64,000 nucleotides of DNA from Pseudomonas fluorescens (lineage in GTDB: Bacteria > Pseudomonadota > Gammaproteobacteria > Pseudomonadales > Pseudomonadaceae): the NCBI RefSeq assembly GCF_000802965.1, contig NZ_JSAK01000008.1, positions 62,001 through 126,000 on the forward strand. Reading direction: 5' to 3'. Both the position numbers and the translations under genes were made by a program. Shown here piece by piece: positions 14,731 through 25,354 of the stretch; the stretch's first letter is position 1, and every line of letters begins with the position of its first letter. The notes under the pieces are model-generated. The model did no database searches. It saw only the letters and a program-made list of their open reading frames with translations, and was not told where the DNA came from.

Positions 14731-16413
14731 ATGAACAAGAACAATCGCCATCCTGCAGACGGTAAGAAACCAGTCACCATTTTTGGCCCGGACTTTCCTT
14801 TCGCCTTCGACGACTGGATCGAACACCCGGCGGGTCTGGGCAGTATTCCCGAGCACAATCACGGTGCCGAAGTAGCGATTGTCGGCGCGGGTATCGCCGG
14901 GTTGGTGGCGGCCTATGAGCTGATGAAGCTGGGCCTGAAGCCAGTCGTCTACGAAGCCTCGAAAATGGGCGGCCGTCTGCGTTCGCAAGCATTCAACGGG
15001 ACGGATGGTATCGTCGCCGAGCTGGGCGGCATGCGTTTCCCGGTGTCGTCCACTGCGTTCTACCACTACGTCGACAAACTCGGTCTTGAGACCAAACCCT
15101 TCCCCAACCCGCTGACACCGGCCTCCGGCAGCACCGTGATCGATCTGGAAGGCAAGACCCATTACGCACAGAAACTGGCGGATCTTCCTGCACTGTTTCA
15201 GGAAGTCGCCGACGCCTGGGCTGACGCCCTGGAAGCTGGATCGCAGTTCTCTGACATCCAGCAAGCCATCCGCGACCGCGATGTGCCGCGCCTCAAAGAG
15301 CTGTGGAACACCCTCGTGCCCCTGTGGGACGACCGCACCTTCTACGACTTCGTCGCCACCTCCAAAGCCTTCGCCAAACTGTCGTTCCATCACCGCGAAG
15401 TGTTCGGCCAGGTCGGTTTTGGCACCGGCGGCTGGGACTCGGACTTCCCCAACTCGATGCTGGAAATCTTCCGCGTGGTGATGACCAACTGCGACGATCA
15501 CCAGCACCTGGTGGTCGGTGGTGTAGAGCAAGTGCCACAAGGTATCTGGCGTCATGTGCCGGAGCGTTGTGTGCATTGGCCCAAAGGCACCAGCCTCAAA
15601 TCCCTGCACCGGGGCGCTCCGCGTTCTGGCGTGAAAAAAATCGCCCACGCCGCCGATGGCCGTTTTGCAGTCACCGACAACAATGGCGACACCCGCGAGT
15701 ACGCCGCGGTGCTGACCACTTGCCAGAGCTGGCTGCTGACCACCCAGATCGAATGCGACGAAACCCTGTTCTCGCAAAAGATGTGGATGGCCCTGGACCG
15801 CACCCGCTACATGCAATCGTCGAAAACCTTCGTGATGGTCGACCGCCCGTTCTGGAAAGACAAAGACCCGGAAACCGGCCGCGACCTGATGAGCATGACC
15901 CTCACCGATCGCCTGACCCGTGGAACTTACCTGTTCGACAACGGCGACGACAAACCGGGCGTGATTTGCCTGTCGTACTCGTGGATGAGCGACGCGCTGA
16001 AAATGCTCCCGCATCCAGTGGAAAAACGCGTGAAACTGGCGCTGGATGCACTGAAAAAGATCTACCCGAAAGTCGACATCGCCGCGCGCATCATCGGCGA
16101 TCCGATTACCGTGTCGTGGGAAGCTGACCCGCATTTTCTCGGGGCTTTCAAAGGCGCCCTGCCCGGCCACTACCGCTACAACCAGCGCATGTACGCGCAC
16201 TTCATGCAGGACGACATGCCGGCCGAACAGCGCGGTATCTTCATCGCCGGTGACGACGTTTCGTGGACACCGGCCTGGGTCGAAGGCGCGGTTCAGACTT
16301 CGCTCAACGCGGTGTGGGGCATCATGAAACACTTCGGCGGTGCAACTCACGCCGAGAATCCGGGTCCAGGTGATGTGTTCAACGAGATCGGACCGATCGC
16401 CCTGCCCGAGTAA
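14731..16413 (+). CDS. davB: Lysine 2-monooxygenase DavB
   Basis: FAD-dependent oxidase/monooxygenase of 560 residues that converts L-lysine to 5-aminovaleramide and CO2, the first step of the aminovalerate route. The FAD site shows VGAGIAG at 51-57, Glu75 for ribose binding and the GGRLRS motif at about 80-85. The C-terminal FIAGDDVSWTPAWVEGAVQT is the usual second flavin motif of amine oxidases. The sequence closely resembles P. putida DavB, including length and the opening segment. davA follows 12 nt later; an Lrp-type gene precedes. Confidence 0.93.
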   Translation: MNKNNRHPADGKKPVTIFGPDFPFAFDDWIEHPAGLGSIPEHNHGAEVAIVGAGIAGLVAAYELMKLGLKPVVYEASKMGGRLRSQAFNGTDGIVAELGGMRFPVSSTAFYHYVDKLGLETKPFPNPLTPASGSTVIDLEGKTHYAQKLADLPALFQEVADAWADALEAGSQFSDIQQAIRDRDVPRLKELWNTLVPLWDDRTFYDFVATSKAFAKLSFHHREVFGQVGFGTGGWDSDFPNSMLEIFRVVMTNCDDHQHLVVGGVEQVPQGIWRHVPERCVHWPKGTSLKSLHRGAPRSGVKKIAHAADGRFAVTDNNGDTREYAAVLTTCQSWLLTTQIECDETLFSQKMWMALDRTRYMQSSKTFVMVDRPFWKDKDPETGRDLMSMTLTDRLTRGTYLFDNGDDKPGVICLSYSWMSDALKMLPHPVEKRVKLALDALKKIYPKVDIAARIIGDPITVSWEADPHFLGAFKGALPGHYRYNQRMYAHFMQDDMPAEQRGIFIAGDDVSWTPAWVEGAVQTSLNAVWGIMKHFGGATHAENPGPGDVFNEIGPIALPE

Positions 16414-16425
16414 GAGGAATCCGAA

Positions 16426-17220
16426 ATGCGCGTAGCCCTTTACCAATGTCCACCGTTGCCTTTGGATGTCGCTGGCAATCTGCAACGCCTGCATCAGCTT
16501 GCACTGGAAGCCAAAGGTGCCGATTTGCTGGTGCTGCCGGAGATGTTCCTGACTGGCTACAACATCGGTGTCGATGCCGTCAGCGTGCTGGCGGAGGTGT
16601 ACAACGGTGAGTCGGCGCAACAGATCGCGCGCATTGCCAAGTCTGCCGGGATCGCCATTTTGTATGGTTATCCCGAGCGCACCGAGGACGGGCAGATCTA
16701 CAACGCCGTGCAGTTGATCGACGCCAATGGTGAGCGCCTGTGCAACTACCGCAAGACGCACCTGTTTGGCGACCTTGACCGTTCGATGTTCAGCCCCGGT
16801 ACCAACGAATTTCCGGTCGTGGAGCTCAACGGCTGGAAACTCGGTTTCCTGGTCTGCTACGACCTGGAGTTCCCGGAGAACGCCCGGCGCCTGGCACTCG
16901 ACGGCGCCGAACTGATCCTGGTGCCGACGGCCAACATGATCCCGTTTGACTTCATCGCCGACGTCACCGTCCGCGCCCGGGCCTATGAGAACCAGTGCTA
17001 CGTGGCCTACGCCAACTACTGCGGGAACGAAGGCGATATCCACTACTGCGGCCAGAGCAGCATCGCCGCACCGGATGGCAGCCGTATCGCCCAGGCTGGC
17101 CTGGATGAAGCGCTGATCGTCGGTGAACTGGATCGCCAGCTAATGCTCGACTCCCGCGCCGCCAATCGCTACCTGATCGATCGTCGTCCAGAGCTTTACG
17201 GCGCGCTGAACAAGCGCTAA
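16426..17220 (+). CDS. davA: 5-Aminovaleramidase DavA (nitrilase superfamily)
   Basis: Carbon-nitrogen hydrolase of 264 residues that releases ammonia from 5-aminovaleramide to give 5-aminovalerate. The catalytic triad of the nitrilase superfamily is visible: E39 (VLPEMF), K110 (YRKTH) and C144 (VCYDLEFPE). AAGAGGAAT lies before the ATG and the gap from davB is only 12 nt, so the two are co-transcribed. The product feeds glutarate metabolism elsewhere on the chromosome. Confidence 0.93.
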   Translation: MRVALYQCPPLPLDVAGNLQRLHQLALEAKGADLLVLPEMFLTGYNIGVDAVSVLAEVYNGESAQQIARIAKSAGIAILYGYPERTEDGQIYNAVQLIDANGERLCNYRKTHLFGDLDRSMFSPGTNEFPVVELNGWKLGFLVCYDLEFPENARRLALDGAELILVPTANMIPFDFIADVTVRARAYENQCYVAYANYCGNEGDIHYCGQSSIAAPDGSRIAQAGLDEALIVGELDRQLMLDSRAANRYLIDRRPELYGALNKR

Positions 17221-17258
17221 TCCGCTAGCATTGGCACTTCACTGTTCTGGAAGTGCCC

Positions 17259-19679
17259 ATGCTTGCGCTGAATCACCCTCGCCCCCACACTGAAACCCTG
17301 GCCAACGGTCTGCGGGTGACGCTGCGTCACGCGCCTGATTTGAAGCGCTGCGCGGCGGCATTGCGGGTCGCCGCCGGTAGTCATGACGTTCCATTGGCCT
17401 GGCCCGGCCTGGCGCACTTTCTTGAGCATCTGCTGTTTCTGGGGACCGAGCGTTTTCCTGCGGGCCAAGGGCTGATGGCCTACGTTCAGGGTCATGGCGG
17501 CCAGGTGAATGCGCGCACCAGCGAACGAACTACCGACTACTTTTTCGAGTTGCCGCTCCAGGCGTTTGCGGGTGGGCTGGAGCGTCTGTCAGACATGCTC
17601 GCCCATCCGCGTATGAATCTCGACGATCAGCAGCGGGAACGGGAAGTGCTGCACGCGGAATTTGTCGCTTGGTCCCAGGATGCAACGGCGCAACAGCGGT
17701 TAGCGCTGTTCGATGGCCTTTCTGAAACGCATCCGCTGCGGGGCTTTCACGCCGGCAACCGCGATAGCCTGCCGGTGACGCAACCTGAGTTTCAGCAGGC
17801 GTTACAGGATTTCTATCAGCGCTTTTATCAAACCGGGCAGATGACCCTGAGCCTGGCAGGCCCGCAAAGTCTCGAAGAGCTGAAGGCGCTGGCCCAGGCA
17901 TTCGCTGATTCCGTGCCTGTGGGCAACACGATCGCTCAGCAAGCGCCTACACGGTTGATGGATTCTTCTGACAACACTTATCAACAGGCGAGCAAGCGCC
18001 GCCTGGATCTTCTGTTCGCCTTCGAAGCGCTACCAGACTCATCGCCTGAAACACTGGCATTTCTGTGCCATTGGCTGAACACCTCCAAACCGGGGGGGGT
18101 GCTGGCTGGCTTGCGTGCGCATCGTTTGGCAGACCATCTGAAGGCCGAGCCGCTGTATCAGTTCGCCGGGCAGGCCTTACTGCACATCGAGTTCACAGTG
18201 CCAACCGATACGCCGGCAAGCGGAATTCGCGAACAATTGCTGGATTGGCTGGGCTTCTTCGCCCGGCAAGACTGGAGCGGTTTGCGCGACGAATACGCCG
18301 CCCTGCTCCAACGCCAGCAGCAAGTCAGCGGCGCCCTGCAACTGGCTCGACTGGACATCGAACAGCGTGAGGCCGGGTTATCTGAACAAGGCGTCGCAGC
18401 CCTCAGTGAAATACTGCAACAACTCGGCGCTGTGGATAACTTCACAGGTCAATGGCAACTGCCGACGCCCAACCCGTTCTTGCGTTCTGAAACACCGGCG
18501 TCGAATGCCGGGTTGATTCGCGGCCAGACCAGCGCCCACCGTGGGCTGCGTACCTTTGCCCAGGATCGTTCACGCAGTCGCCGCGAGCGATCGCCGATGC
18601 ACTTCAGCGAGGCGTTGCCGGGGAACAGCGCTGAAGGTGCGGTGTATTTGCGCTGGCGCCTCGTTGCAGCGCCGAGCACTCAACTGCAATCCAGTCTGGA
18701 AAAACATCTGCAACCGCTGCGCGAAGAGGCCCATCAGGCGGGTGTCGATTTTTCCTTCTGTGCATCGGGCAACGAATGGCTATTGAAGATGACCGGACTG
18801 CAGGAACCGATGCCCATGGTCCTGGAACATGCGCTGAAATGGCTGGCAAACCCCGATGTCGATTTTCCACAGGATGAACCGCCGCTGATGCCGATCCGGC
18901 AACTGCTCAAGGCATTACCTGCTCACTGCCTTGACCGCACCGCAGACTCGGACGACCTGCGACAAATCTGGTCGAGTGCACGCTGGGATGGGCTGGCAGT
19001 GAGTCTGTCCGCTCAAACCCAAGCCACAATGGGCCTGGCATTGAGCCGCATACCTGGCACGCCGGACAATCAGCTCACGTCTGCGCCCTCGATTCGCGAG
19101 CAACATCTCTGGAGCACCCTCGATACAGGCTCCACAGAACACGCGTTGTTGCTCTTTTGCCCTACAGCCTCCGCGGACATCGCCGACGAAGCCGCATGGC
19201 GTTTACTCGCGCACATCTGTCAGACGCCTTTCTACCAACGCCTGCGGGTGGAGTTGCAACTGGGTTATGCGGTGTTCAGCGCCCTGCGCCAGATGCACGG
19301 GCAAACCGGGCTGCTCTTTGGCGTACAGTCCCCGAACGTTGCGCCTCCGGAACTGCTGCAACAGATTGAGCAGTTTCTGAAGGGGTTGCCGGAACTGATC
19401 CGCACGATTGATGACGAGAGTTTCATCACCCTGCGCAACGCCTTGGCCGATCAATTCGCCAGTGCGGCAATGCCCACCGTCCAGGCCGCCGAACTGCTCT
19501 GGCAGGGCAAACTGGCTGGCCGCTCGTCGGATTATCTGACTCTGCTGCCAGAGGCGATCCTGCAAACAGATCGTTCGGCACTGATGGTCGCGGCCCAACG
19601 TTTGAATCAAGCCGAAGGCGGCTGGCGCTGCCTGTCCAACAGGGAGTGCCCCGGCGCACCTTGGCAAGTGACAAAATGA
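17259..19679 (+). CDS. pqqF: PQQ biosynthesis peptidase PqqF
   Basis: Zinc peptidase of 806 residues in the insulinase/pitrilysin family (M16). It is thought to excise the modified Glu-Tyr unit from PqqA. The inverted zinc motif HFLEH is at 53-57 with the further Glu in EREVLHAEF. The four-repeat M16 architecture is consistent with the length. ATG 17259 is preferred to the GTG at 17253 because GGAAG precedes it at suitable spacing. It stands directly upstream of pqqA, the order found in fluorescent pseudomonads. Confidence 0.93.
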   Translation: MLALNHPRPHTETLANGLRVTLRHAPDLKRCAAALRVAAGSHDVPLAWPGLAHFLEHLLFLGTERFPAGQGLMAYVQGHGGQVNARTSERTTDYFFELPLQAFAGGLERLSDMLAHPRMNLDDQQREREVLHAEFVAWSQDATAQQRLALFDGLSETHPLRGFHAGNRDSLPVTQPEFQQALQDFYQRFYQTGQMTLSLAGPQSLEELKALAQAFADSVPVGNTIAQQAPTRLMDSSDNTYQQASKRRLDLLFAFEALPDSSPETLAFLCHWLNTSKPGGVLAGLRAHRLADHLKAEPLYQFAGQALLHIEFTVPTDTPASGIREQLLDWLGFFARQDWSGLRDEYAALLQRQQQVSGALQLARLDIEQREAGLSEQGVAALSEILQQLGAVDNFTGQWQLPTPNPFLRSETPASNAGLIRGQTSAHRGLRTFAQDRSRSRRERSPMHFSEALPGNSAEGAVYLRWRLVAAPSTQLQSSLEKHLQPLREEAHQAGVDFSFCASGNEWLLKMTGLQEPMPMVLEHALKWLANPDVDFPQDEPPLMPIRQLLKALPAHCLDRTADSDDLRQIWSSARWDGLAVSLSAQTQATMGLALSRIPGTPDNQLTSAPSIREQHLWSTLDTGSTEHALLLFCPTASADIADEAAWRLLAHICQTPFYQRLRVELQLGYAVFSALRQMHGQTGLLFGVQSPNVAPPELLQQIEQFLKGLPELIRTIDDESFITLRNALADQFASAAMPTVQAAELLWQGKLAGRSSDYLTLLPEAILQTDRSALMVAAQRLNQAEGGWRCLSNRECPGAPWQVTK

Positions 19680-19834
19680 TCATTACCGAGGCTGCAATTT
19701 ACTTTCTCGAACATTTGCAGCCAATTAACCTGAAATTTTAAGTAACATAGCTGCCTAACTATCTGAACATCTCCCGCTGGAGGTGGACTATATGTATAGA
19801 CCTCAACTGTCCCATCACCTGAAGGAGCGCTCCC

Positions 19835-19909
19835 ATGTCCTGGTCCAAACCGGCTTACACCGACCTGCGTATCGGCTTTGAAGTCACCATGTACTTCGCA
19901 AGCCGCTAA
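19835..19909 (+). CDS. pqqA: PQQ precursor peptide PqqA
   Basis: Ribosomally made peptide of 24 residues (MSWSKPAYTDLRIGFEVTMY, then FASR) that supplies the carbon skeleton of pyrroloquinoline quinone. The residues joined by PqqE, Glu16 and Tyr20, are present in the conserved E-V-T-M-Y motif. GAAGGAGC lies nine bases before the ATG. A strong hairpin with a T run follows, so most transcripts probably end there, giving more pqqA mRNA than pqqBCDE. Confidence 0.97.
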   Translation: MSWSKPAYTDLRIGFEVTMYFASR

Positions 19910-19927
19910 GTTTGTCTTGTGGTTTCA

Positions 19928-19954
19928 ACGCCTCGGTTATCCCGAGGCGTTTTT
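19928..19954 (+). terminator. Hairpin terminator/attenuator between pqqA and pqqB
   Basis: Nine-bp stem ACGCCTCGG / CCGAGGCGT around a 5-nt loop, followed by TTTTT. It separates pqqA from pqqB by only 75 nt in total and probably lets a fraction of transcripts through to pqqBCDE. Confidence 0.85.
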
Positions 19955-19983
19955 ATTTTCAGCGTTGAAATGATGGTGCCCCC

Positions 19984-20895
19984 ATGTATGTCCAGATTCT
20001 AGGTTCCGCCGCCGGCGGTGGTTTCCCGCAATGGAACTGCAACTGCGTGAACTGCGCAGGTTTTCGCGACGGCAGCCTGAATGCCAAGGCGCGTACCCAA
20101 TCGTCCATCGCGATTTCCGATGACGGCGTGAATTGGGTGCTTTGCAACACTTCGCCGGACATCCGCGCCCAACTCCAGGGTTTCGCGCCGATGCAACCGG
20201 GCCGCGCGCTGCGTGATACGGGGATCAGCGCGATCATTCTGATGGACAGCCAGATCGACCACACCACTGGCCTGCTCATGCTGCGCGAAGGTTGTCCGCA
20301 TCAGGTCTGGTGCACTGACATGGTCCACGAAGACCTGAGCACCGGGTTCCCGCTGTTCACCATGTTGACCCACTGGAACGGCGGCCTGAACTGGAACCGT
20401 ATCGAACTCGACCAGAGCTTCAGCATTCCGGCCTGCCCGAACCTGCGTTTCACCCCGTTGCCCCTGCGCAGCGCCGCGCCGCCCTACTCGCCGCATCGGT
20501 TCGACCCGCATCCGGGCGATAACATCGGCCTGATCGTTGAAGACATCAACACCGGCGGCAAGCTGTTTTACGCACCGGGCCTGGGCAAGGTGGATGCGCC
20601 GTTGCTGGAAATCATGGCCGGCAGCGATTGCCTGCTGGTGGACGGCACGCTGTGGGACGATGACGAAATGCAGCGCCGCGGCGTGGGTACGCGCACCGGT
20701 CGGGAAATGGGTCACCTGGCGCAGAATGGCCCGGGCGGCATGCTTGAAGTGCTGGAGCAGTTGCCCGAACAGCGCAAGGTGCTTATCCACATCAACAACA
20801 CCAACCCGATTCTTGATGAAGATTCGCCAGAGCGGGCGGAGCTGGATCGGCGCAAGGTTGAAGTGGCGTATGACGGCATGAGTATTGTGCTGTAG
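19984..20895 (+). CDS. pqqB: PQQ biosynthesis protein PqqB
   Basis: Protein of 303 residues in the metallo-beta-lactamase fold, required for PQQ formation and implicated in hydroxylating the tyrosine-derived part of the intermediate. The typical opening [20 protein letters not shown] is present, as are the later metal-site region [15 protein letters not shown] and [15 protein letters not shown]. The length is normal. A REP doublet of about 90 bp separates it from pqqC. Confidence 0.96.
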   Translation: MYVQILGSAAGGGFPQWNCNCVNCAGFRDGSLNAKARTQSSIAISDDGVNWVLCNTSPDIRAQLQGFAPMQPGRALRDTGISAIILMDSQIDHTTGLLMLREGCPHQVWCTDMVHEDLSTGFPLFTMLTHWNGGLNWNRIELDQSFSIPACPNLRFTPLPLRSAAPPYSPHRFDPHPGDNIGLIVEDINTGGKLFYAPGLGKVDAPLLEIMAGSDCLLVDGTLWDDDEMQRRGVGTRTGREMGHLAQNGPGGMLEVLEQLPEQRKVLIHINNTNPILDEDSPERAELDRRKVEVAYDGMSIVL

Positions 20896-20906
20896 CGGAT
20901 GCCCCC

Positions 20907-20995
20907 ATCGCTGGCAAGCCAGCTCCCACAGTTTTTTGTAGTTCACAAAACCTGTAGGAGCTGGCTTGTCGGGTCTCCGCATCGCAGCGATGACG
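20907..20995. repeat. REP doublet between pqqB and pqqC
   Basis: Two inverted copies built on CTGGCAAGCCAGCTCC and GGAGCTGGCTTG flank a short spacer; ATCGCTG and CAGCGAT lie at the outer edges. Extragenic palindrome of the Pseudomonas REP type inside the pqq operon; it may affect mRNA stability. Confidence 0.8.
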
Positions 20996-21043
20996 TCCGA
21001 TCAGACACCAAAGAATCCACCGGTTTTACTCCGGAGAACCGCA

Positions 21044-21796
21044 ATGACCGACACCCCAATGTCCCCCACCGAATTCGAAGCTGCCCTTCGCGCCAAGGGC
21101 GCCTATTACCATATTTATCACCCGTACCACGTGGCGATGTACGAAGGCCGGGCGACCCGCGAGCAGATCCAGGGCTGGGTCGCCAACCGTTTTTACTATC
21201 AGGTGAACATCCCGCTCAAGGACGCCGCGATCCTCGCCAATTGTCCGGACCGCGAAATCCGTCGCGAGTGGATTCAGCGTCTGCTCGATCATGACGGCGC
21301 TCCCGGCGAAGACGGCGGCATCGAAGCGTGGTTGCGTCTTGGTCAGGCGGTCGGTCTCGACCCCGATCAACTGCGCTCCCAGGAACTGGTGCTGCCCGGC
21401 GTACGTTTCGCCGTGGACGCCTACGTTAACTTCGCTCGCCGCGCCAGTTGGCAGGAAGCCGCCAGCAGCTCGCTGACCGAGTTGTTCGCGCCGCAGATCC
21501 ACCAATCGCGCCTGGACAGCTGGCCGCAGCATTACCCGTGGATCGACCCGGCCGGCTACGAATATTTCCGCACCCGTTTGGGCCAGGCACGCCGCGATGT
21601 CGAGCACGGCCTGGCGATCACCTTGCAGCACTACACGACGCGGGAAGGCCAGGAGCGCATGCTGGAAATTCTCCAGTTCAAACTGGACATTCTTTGGAGC
21701 ATGCTCGATGCCATGAGCATGGCCTACGAACTCAACCGCCCGCCGTATCACAGCGTGACCGAACAACGGGTCTGGCATAAAGGAATCACCTTATGA
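21044..21796 (+). CDS. pqqC: Pyrroloquinoline-quinone synthase PqqC
   Basis: Cofactor-free oxidase of 250 residues that carries out the final ring closure and eight-electron oxidation to PQQ. The start at 21044 ([20 protein letters not shown]) is chosen for its GGAG site and normal family length rather than the upstream in-frame start at 20966, which would run through the REP element. Conserved segments include [20 protein letters not shown] and [16 protein letters not shown]. It overlaps pqqD by ATGA. Confidence 0.96.
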   Translation: MTDTPMSPTEFEAALRAKGAYYHIYHPYHVAMYEGRATREQIQGWVANRFYYQVNIPLKDAAILANCPDREIRREWIQRLLDHDGAPGEDGGIEAWLRLGQAVGLDPDQLRSQELVLPGVRFAVDAYVNFARRASWQEAASSSLTELFAPQIHQSRLDSWPQHYPWIDPAGYEYFRTRLGQARRDVEHGLAITLQHYTTREGQERMLEILQFKLDILWSMLDAMSMAYELNRPPYHSVTEQRVWHKGITL

Positions 21797-22068
21797 GTTT
21801 CGATCGCAACAAGACCCCGACCTGGCGTCCCGGCTACCGCTTCCAATACGAACCGGCGCAAAAAGGCCACGTGCTGCTGTACCCGGAAGGCATGATTAAA
21901 CTCAACGAAAGCGCCGCGCTGATCGGCGGTTTGATCGATGGCGAACGGGATGTCGCGGCCATCATCACCGAACTCGATCAGCAATTCCCCGGCGTACCGG
22001 AGCTCGGTGACGACATCGAGCAATTCATGGAGGTCGCCCGTGCTCAGCACTGGATCGAACTTGCCTGA
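21793..22068 (+). CDS. pqqD: PQQ peptide chaperone PqqD
   Basis: Small protein of 91 residues that binds PqqA and delivers it to the radical SAM enzyme PqqE. The winged-helix-like RiPP recognition fold is seen in [20 protein letters not shown], then [15 protein letters not shown] and [18 protein letters not shown]. It begins within the last codons of pqqC and its 3' end overlaps the start of pqqE, so all three are translationally coupled. Confidence 0.95.
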   Translation: MSFDRNKTPTWRPGYRFQYEPAQKGHVLLYPEGMIKLNESAALIGGLIDGERDVAAIITELDQQFPGVPELGDDIEQFMEVARAQHWIELA

Positions 22069-23215
22069 TCACGCGTCAGACAAGTTACCGCCCAAACCGG
22101 AAATCGGCCTGCCGCTGTGGCTGCTCGCCGAGCTGACGTATCGCTGCCCGCTGCAATGCCCGTATTGCTCCAACCCGTTGGACTTCGCCGAGCAGGGTAA
22201 AGAACTCAGCACCGAACAATGGATCAAGGTTTTTCGCGAAGCGCGGGAGATGGGCGCAGCGCAGTTGGGCTTTTCCGGTGGTGAGCCATTGGTGCGCCAA
22301 GACCTCGCCGAGCTGATCTTCGAAGCGCGCAAACTGGGTTTCTACACCAACCTGATCACCTCCGGCATTGGCCTCACCGAACAGAAAATCAGCGACTTCA
22401 AAAAGGCGGGACTGGACCACATCCAGATCAGTTTCCAGGCCAGCGACGAGCAAGTGAACAACCTGCTGGCCGGCTCGAAAAAGGCCTTCGCGCAGAAACT
22501 GGAAATGGCCCGTGCGGTGAAAGCCCACGGTTATCCGATGGTGCTGAACTTCGTGACCCATCGGCACAACATCGACAAGATCGACCGCATTATCGAGTTG
22601 TGCATCGCCCTTGAGGCCGACTTCGTCGAGCTCGCCACTTGCCAGTTCTATGGATGGGCGCAGCTCAATCGTGTCGGGTTGTTGCCGACCAAAGAACAAC
22701 TGGTGCGCGCCGAACGCATCACCAATGAATACCGCGCCAAACTCGAAGCCGAAGGGCATCCCTGCAAGCTGATTTTCGTCACGCCGGATTATTACGAAGA
22801 GCGCCCGAAAGCCTGCATGAATGGCTGGGGCAGTATTTTTCTGACAGTTACGCCAGACGGAACCGCACTGCCCTGTCACGGTGCCCGACAGATGCCGGTG
22901 AAGTTTCCCAATGTGCGCGACCACAGCATGCAGCACATCTGGTACGACTCGTTCGGCTTCAACCGTTTTCGTGGCTACGACTGGATGCCCGAACCGTGCC
23001 GCTCTTGTGACGAGAAGGAAAAAGATTTCGGCGGCTGTCGCTGCCAGGCGTTCATGCTCACCGGCGATGCGAGCAACGCGGACCCGGTGTGCAGCAAGTC
23101 GCACCATCACGGCGTGATTCTCAAGGCCCGCGAAGAAGCCGAACACGCGACTCAGACCATCGAACAACTGGCCTTTCGCAATGAACGAAACTCACGACTC
23201 ATCGCTAAAAGCTGA
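22040..23215 (+). CDS. pqqE: Radical SAM PqqA peptide cyclase PqqE
   Basis: Radical SAM enzyme of 391 residues that forms the carbon-carbon bond between Glu16 and Tyr20 of PqqA. The 4Fe-4S motif is C36, C40, C43 ([10 protein letters not shown]). Auxiliary cluster cysteines lie in the C-terminal SPASM-like region ([18 protein letters not shown]). The GTG at 22040 is chosen because GGAGG is six bases upstream and it overlaps pqqD by 29 nt; an in-frame extension to 21938 lies wholly inside pqqD and is unlikely. TTG 22061 is another candidate. Confidence 0.94.
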   Translation: MLSTGSNLPDHASDKLPPKPEIGLPLWLLAELTYRCPLQCPYCSNPLDFAEQGKELSTEQWIKVFREAREMGAAQLGFSGGEPLVRQDLAELIFEARKLGFYTNLITSGIGLTEQKISDFKKAGLDHIQISFQASDEQVNNLLAGSKKAFAQKLEMARAVKAHGYPMVLNFVTHRHNIDKIDRIIELCIALEADFVELATCQFYGWAQLNRVGLLPTKEQLVRAERITNEYRAKLEAEGHPCKLIFVTPDYYEERPKACMNGWGSIFLTVTPDGTALPCHGARQMPVKFPNVRDHSMQHIWYDSFGFNRFRGYDWMPEPCRSCDEKEKDFGGCRCQAFMLTGDASNADPVCSKSHHHGVILKAREEAEHATQTIEQLAFRNERNSRLIAKS

Positions 23216-25007
23216 ACCTTTCAGCGCCGCCAAAGCCGTCGCGGCCGGCATCGACTTTGCCGAATTGCAGGCCGGTGCCCATGGCCTGTTCTGGAATGAA
23301 TACCGACCGGAGGATGCCGCTTGCCGTATCTGGCATTGGGGTGATGGCGTAGCGAATTGTCTGACGCCAACTGGCTTCAGTGTGCGCAGTCGGGTGTACG
23401 AATACGGCGGTGGCGCGTTTTGTCTGACCGATGACGGGGTGGTTTTCGTCAACGAGGCAGACCAGCAGCTGTATCGCCAATCGCTGCACGGCGAAACACC
23501 CGAGGCGCTGACTTCGGGGCGGTGCCGTTACGGCGATTTGCAGTTCGCCAATGGGCAGGCGCTGGCGGTCGAGGAAAACCGCGATCAGCATCGATTGGTG
23601 GCGTTCAATCTGGCTGATGGCGCGCGTCACGTACTGGCCGAAGGTGCGGATTTTTACGCGGCACCGACACTGAGTCCGGATGCCCGGCGCTTGGCCTGGA
23701 TTGAATGGAGTCGCCCGGAACAGCCATGGACCGCGACCCGCTTGATGGTTGCTGAACGCCAGGACGATGGCCACTTTGCCCCTCCCCGCTGTGTCGCCGG
23801 TGATGAAGCTCAAGAGTCTCTGCAACAATCTCGGTTCGATGACAGCGGCCGTTTGTTTTGCCTGACGGATCGCGGCGGCTATTGGCAGCCCTGGGCGGAG
23901 TCCGAAAAAGGTTTAAGCCCTCTACCAAGCGCCGCCGCCGACCACGGCCCCGCACCCTGGCAGCTCGGTGGCTGCACTTGGTTGCCGCTAAACGACGGCA
24001 GTTATCTGGCCAGTTGGACGGAAGGCGGTTTTGGCCGACTGGGCTTGTGCGGCGCCTCGTGCGAAGACTTCACCGGGGACTACAGCCGTTTCCGCCATCT
24101 CGCCCTGGATGAGCAATTCATTTACTGCATCGCCGCGTCGCCGATCAGTTCATCGGCCGTTATCGCCATCGACCGCCAGACTCGTCAGGTCAAGGTACTG
24201 GCCGGCGGCATTGCGCCATTGCCTGCAGAACAGATCAGCCGCCCGCAAACCCTGCGCTATCCAAGCGGCACGGGCGAAGCTCACGGCTTCTTCTATCCGG
24301 CGATGACCGGCGAGGTGAAACCGCCACTGGTGGTGTTCATCCACGGCGGTCCGACCTCGGCGTGCTATCCGATGCTCGACCCGCGCATTCAGTACTGGGC
24401 GCAACGAGGTTTCGCCGTCGCAGACCTCAACTATCGCGGCAGCAGCGGCTATGGCCGGGCTTATCGCCAAGCGTTGCATTTGAGCTGGGGCGACGTCGAT
24501 GTCGAAGACGCTTGCGCGGTGGTCAGCCACCTCGCCGAGCGCGGACTGATCGACGGAGACAAAGCGTTCATTCGCGGCGGCAGTGCCGGCGGTTACACCA
24601 CGCTGTGCGCGCTGGCGTTCCACAAGGTTTTCCGAGCTGGCGCCAGCCTTTATGGAGTCAGCGACCCCGTCGCCCTGGGTCGGGCGACTCACAAGTTCGA
24701 GGGCGATTATCTGGATTGGCTGATCGGCGATCCGGTACAGGATGCCGAGCGGTATGCCGATCGAACGCCCCTACTGCATGCGAGCAACATCAGCGTGCCG
24801 GTGATCTTCTTTCAAGGGGAACTGGACGCCGTGGTCGTGCCGCAACAGACTCGCGACATGGTCGAGGCATTGCAAAACAACGGCATTCTGGTCGAAGCGC
24901 ATTACTACGCGGACGAGCGTCATGGCTTCCGCAAGGCTGGCAATCAGGCACATGCGCTGGAGCAGGAATGGTTGTTTTATCGGCGGGTGATGGGGAATGC
25001 CGGCTGA
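23181..25007 (+). CDS. S9-family peptidase next to pqqE (PqqM-like)
   Basis: Serine peptidase of 608 residues, prolyl-oligopeptidase family: an N-terminal beta-propeller (about 20-350) followed by an alpha/beta hydrolase domain. Catalytic residues are Ser in GGSAGGY, Asp in GELDAVV and His in DERHGF. The start lies 35 nt inside the end of pqqE, so the gene is part of the pqq operon. A gene of this class in P. fluorescens B16 was named pqqM; it may degrade the PqqA remnant. That role is inferred. Confidence 0.88.
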   Translation: MNETHDSSLKAEPFSAAKAVAAGIDFAELQAGAHGLFWNEYRPEDAACRIWHWGDGVANCLTPTGFSVRSRVYEYGGGAFCLTDDGVVFVNEADQQLYRQSLHGETPEALTSGRCRYGDLQFANGQALAVEENRDQHRLVAFNLADGARHVLAEGADFYAAPTLSPDARRLAWIEWSRPEQPWTATRLMVAERQDDGHFAPPRCVAGDEAQESLQQSRFDDSGRLFCLTDRGGYWQPWAESEKGLSPLPSAAADHGPAPWQLGGCTWLPLNDGSYLASWTEGGFGRLGLCGASCEDFTGDYSRFRHLALDEQFIYCIAASPISSSAVIAIDRQTRQVKVLAGGIAPLPAEQISRPQTLRYPSGTGEAHGFFYPAMTGEVKPPLVVFIHGGPTSACYPMLDPRIQYWAQRGFAVADLNYRGSSGYGRAYRQALHLSWGDVDVEDACAVVSHLAERGLIDGDKAFIRGGSAGGYTTLCALAFHKVFRAGASLYGVSDPVALGRATHKFEGDYLDWLIGDPVQDAERYADRTPLLHASNISVPVIFFQGELDAVVVPQQTRDMVEALQNNGILVEAHYYADERHGFRKAGNQAHALEQEWLFYRRVMGNAG

Positions 25008-25021
25008 AACCGGTGGTGATC

Positions 25022-25088
25022 CAATCGCTAGCAAGCCAGCTCCTACAAAACGGTGATTCCCTGTAGGAGCTGGCTTGCCAGCGATCGC
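25022..25088. repeat. REP doublet after the pqq operon
   Basis: Inverted arms CGCTAGCAAGCCAGCTCCTA and TAGGAGCTGGCTTGCCAGCG flank a 20-nt spacer. Same family as the doublet between pqqB and pqqC. Confidence 0.85.
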
Positions 25089-25110
25089 TATCTATCTGAC
25101 GCTACAAAAC

Positions 25111-25269
25111 TCAGCGCTTGGCGATGATATATACCGCATGCACGATCCCCGGAATGTAACCGCACAACGTCAGCAGAATATTCAGCCAGAACGCCCCGCC
25201 AAACCCCACCTGCAAAAACACTCCCAGCGGCGGCAACAGAATGGCGATGATGATGCGAAAGAAATCCAT
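25111..25269 (-). CDS. YqaE/Pmp3-family small membrane protein
   Basis: Protein of 52 residues with two hydrophobic helices: it begins MDFFRIIIAILLPPLGVFLQ, continues with VGFGGAFWLNILLTLCGYIP and ends GIVHAVYIIAKR. The PPLGVFL and LCGYIPGIVHA motifs define the UPF0057/Pmp3 family, small proteolipids that affect membrane potential and stress tolerance. GGAGC lies eight bases before the ATG. Too short for most gene-length cut-offs, but the family pattern is unambiguous. Confidence 0.9.
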   Translation of the reverse strand: MDFFRIIIAILLPPLGVFLQVGFGGAFWLNILLTLCGYIPGIVHAVYIIAKR

Positions 25270-25354
25270 GGGGTCAGCTCCTGATTGAGGTCGGCTCGTG
25301 CGAGCCTTACAAACAATCGACCTGTGCCGCTGGTCAGGGTTCAGCCAAACTTAT

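Noticed and set aside
14725..17043. A 772-codon minus-strand frame opposite davB-davA
   Set aside because: Same reasoning: it mirrors the codon pattern of two clear enzymes and shows no motif of its own.
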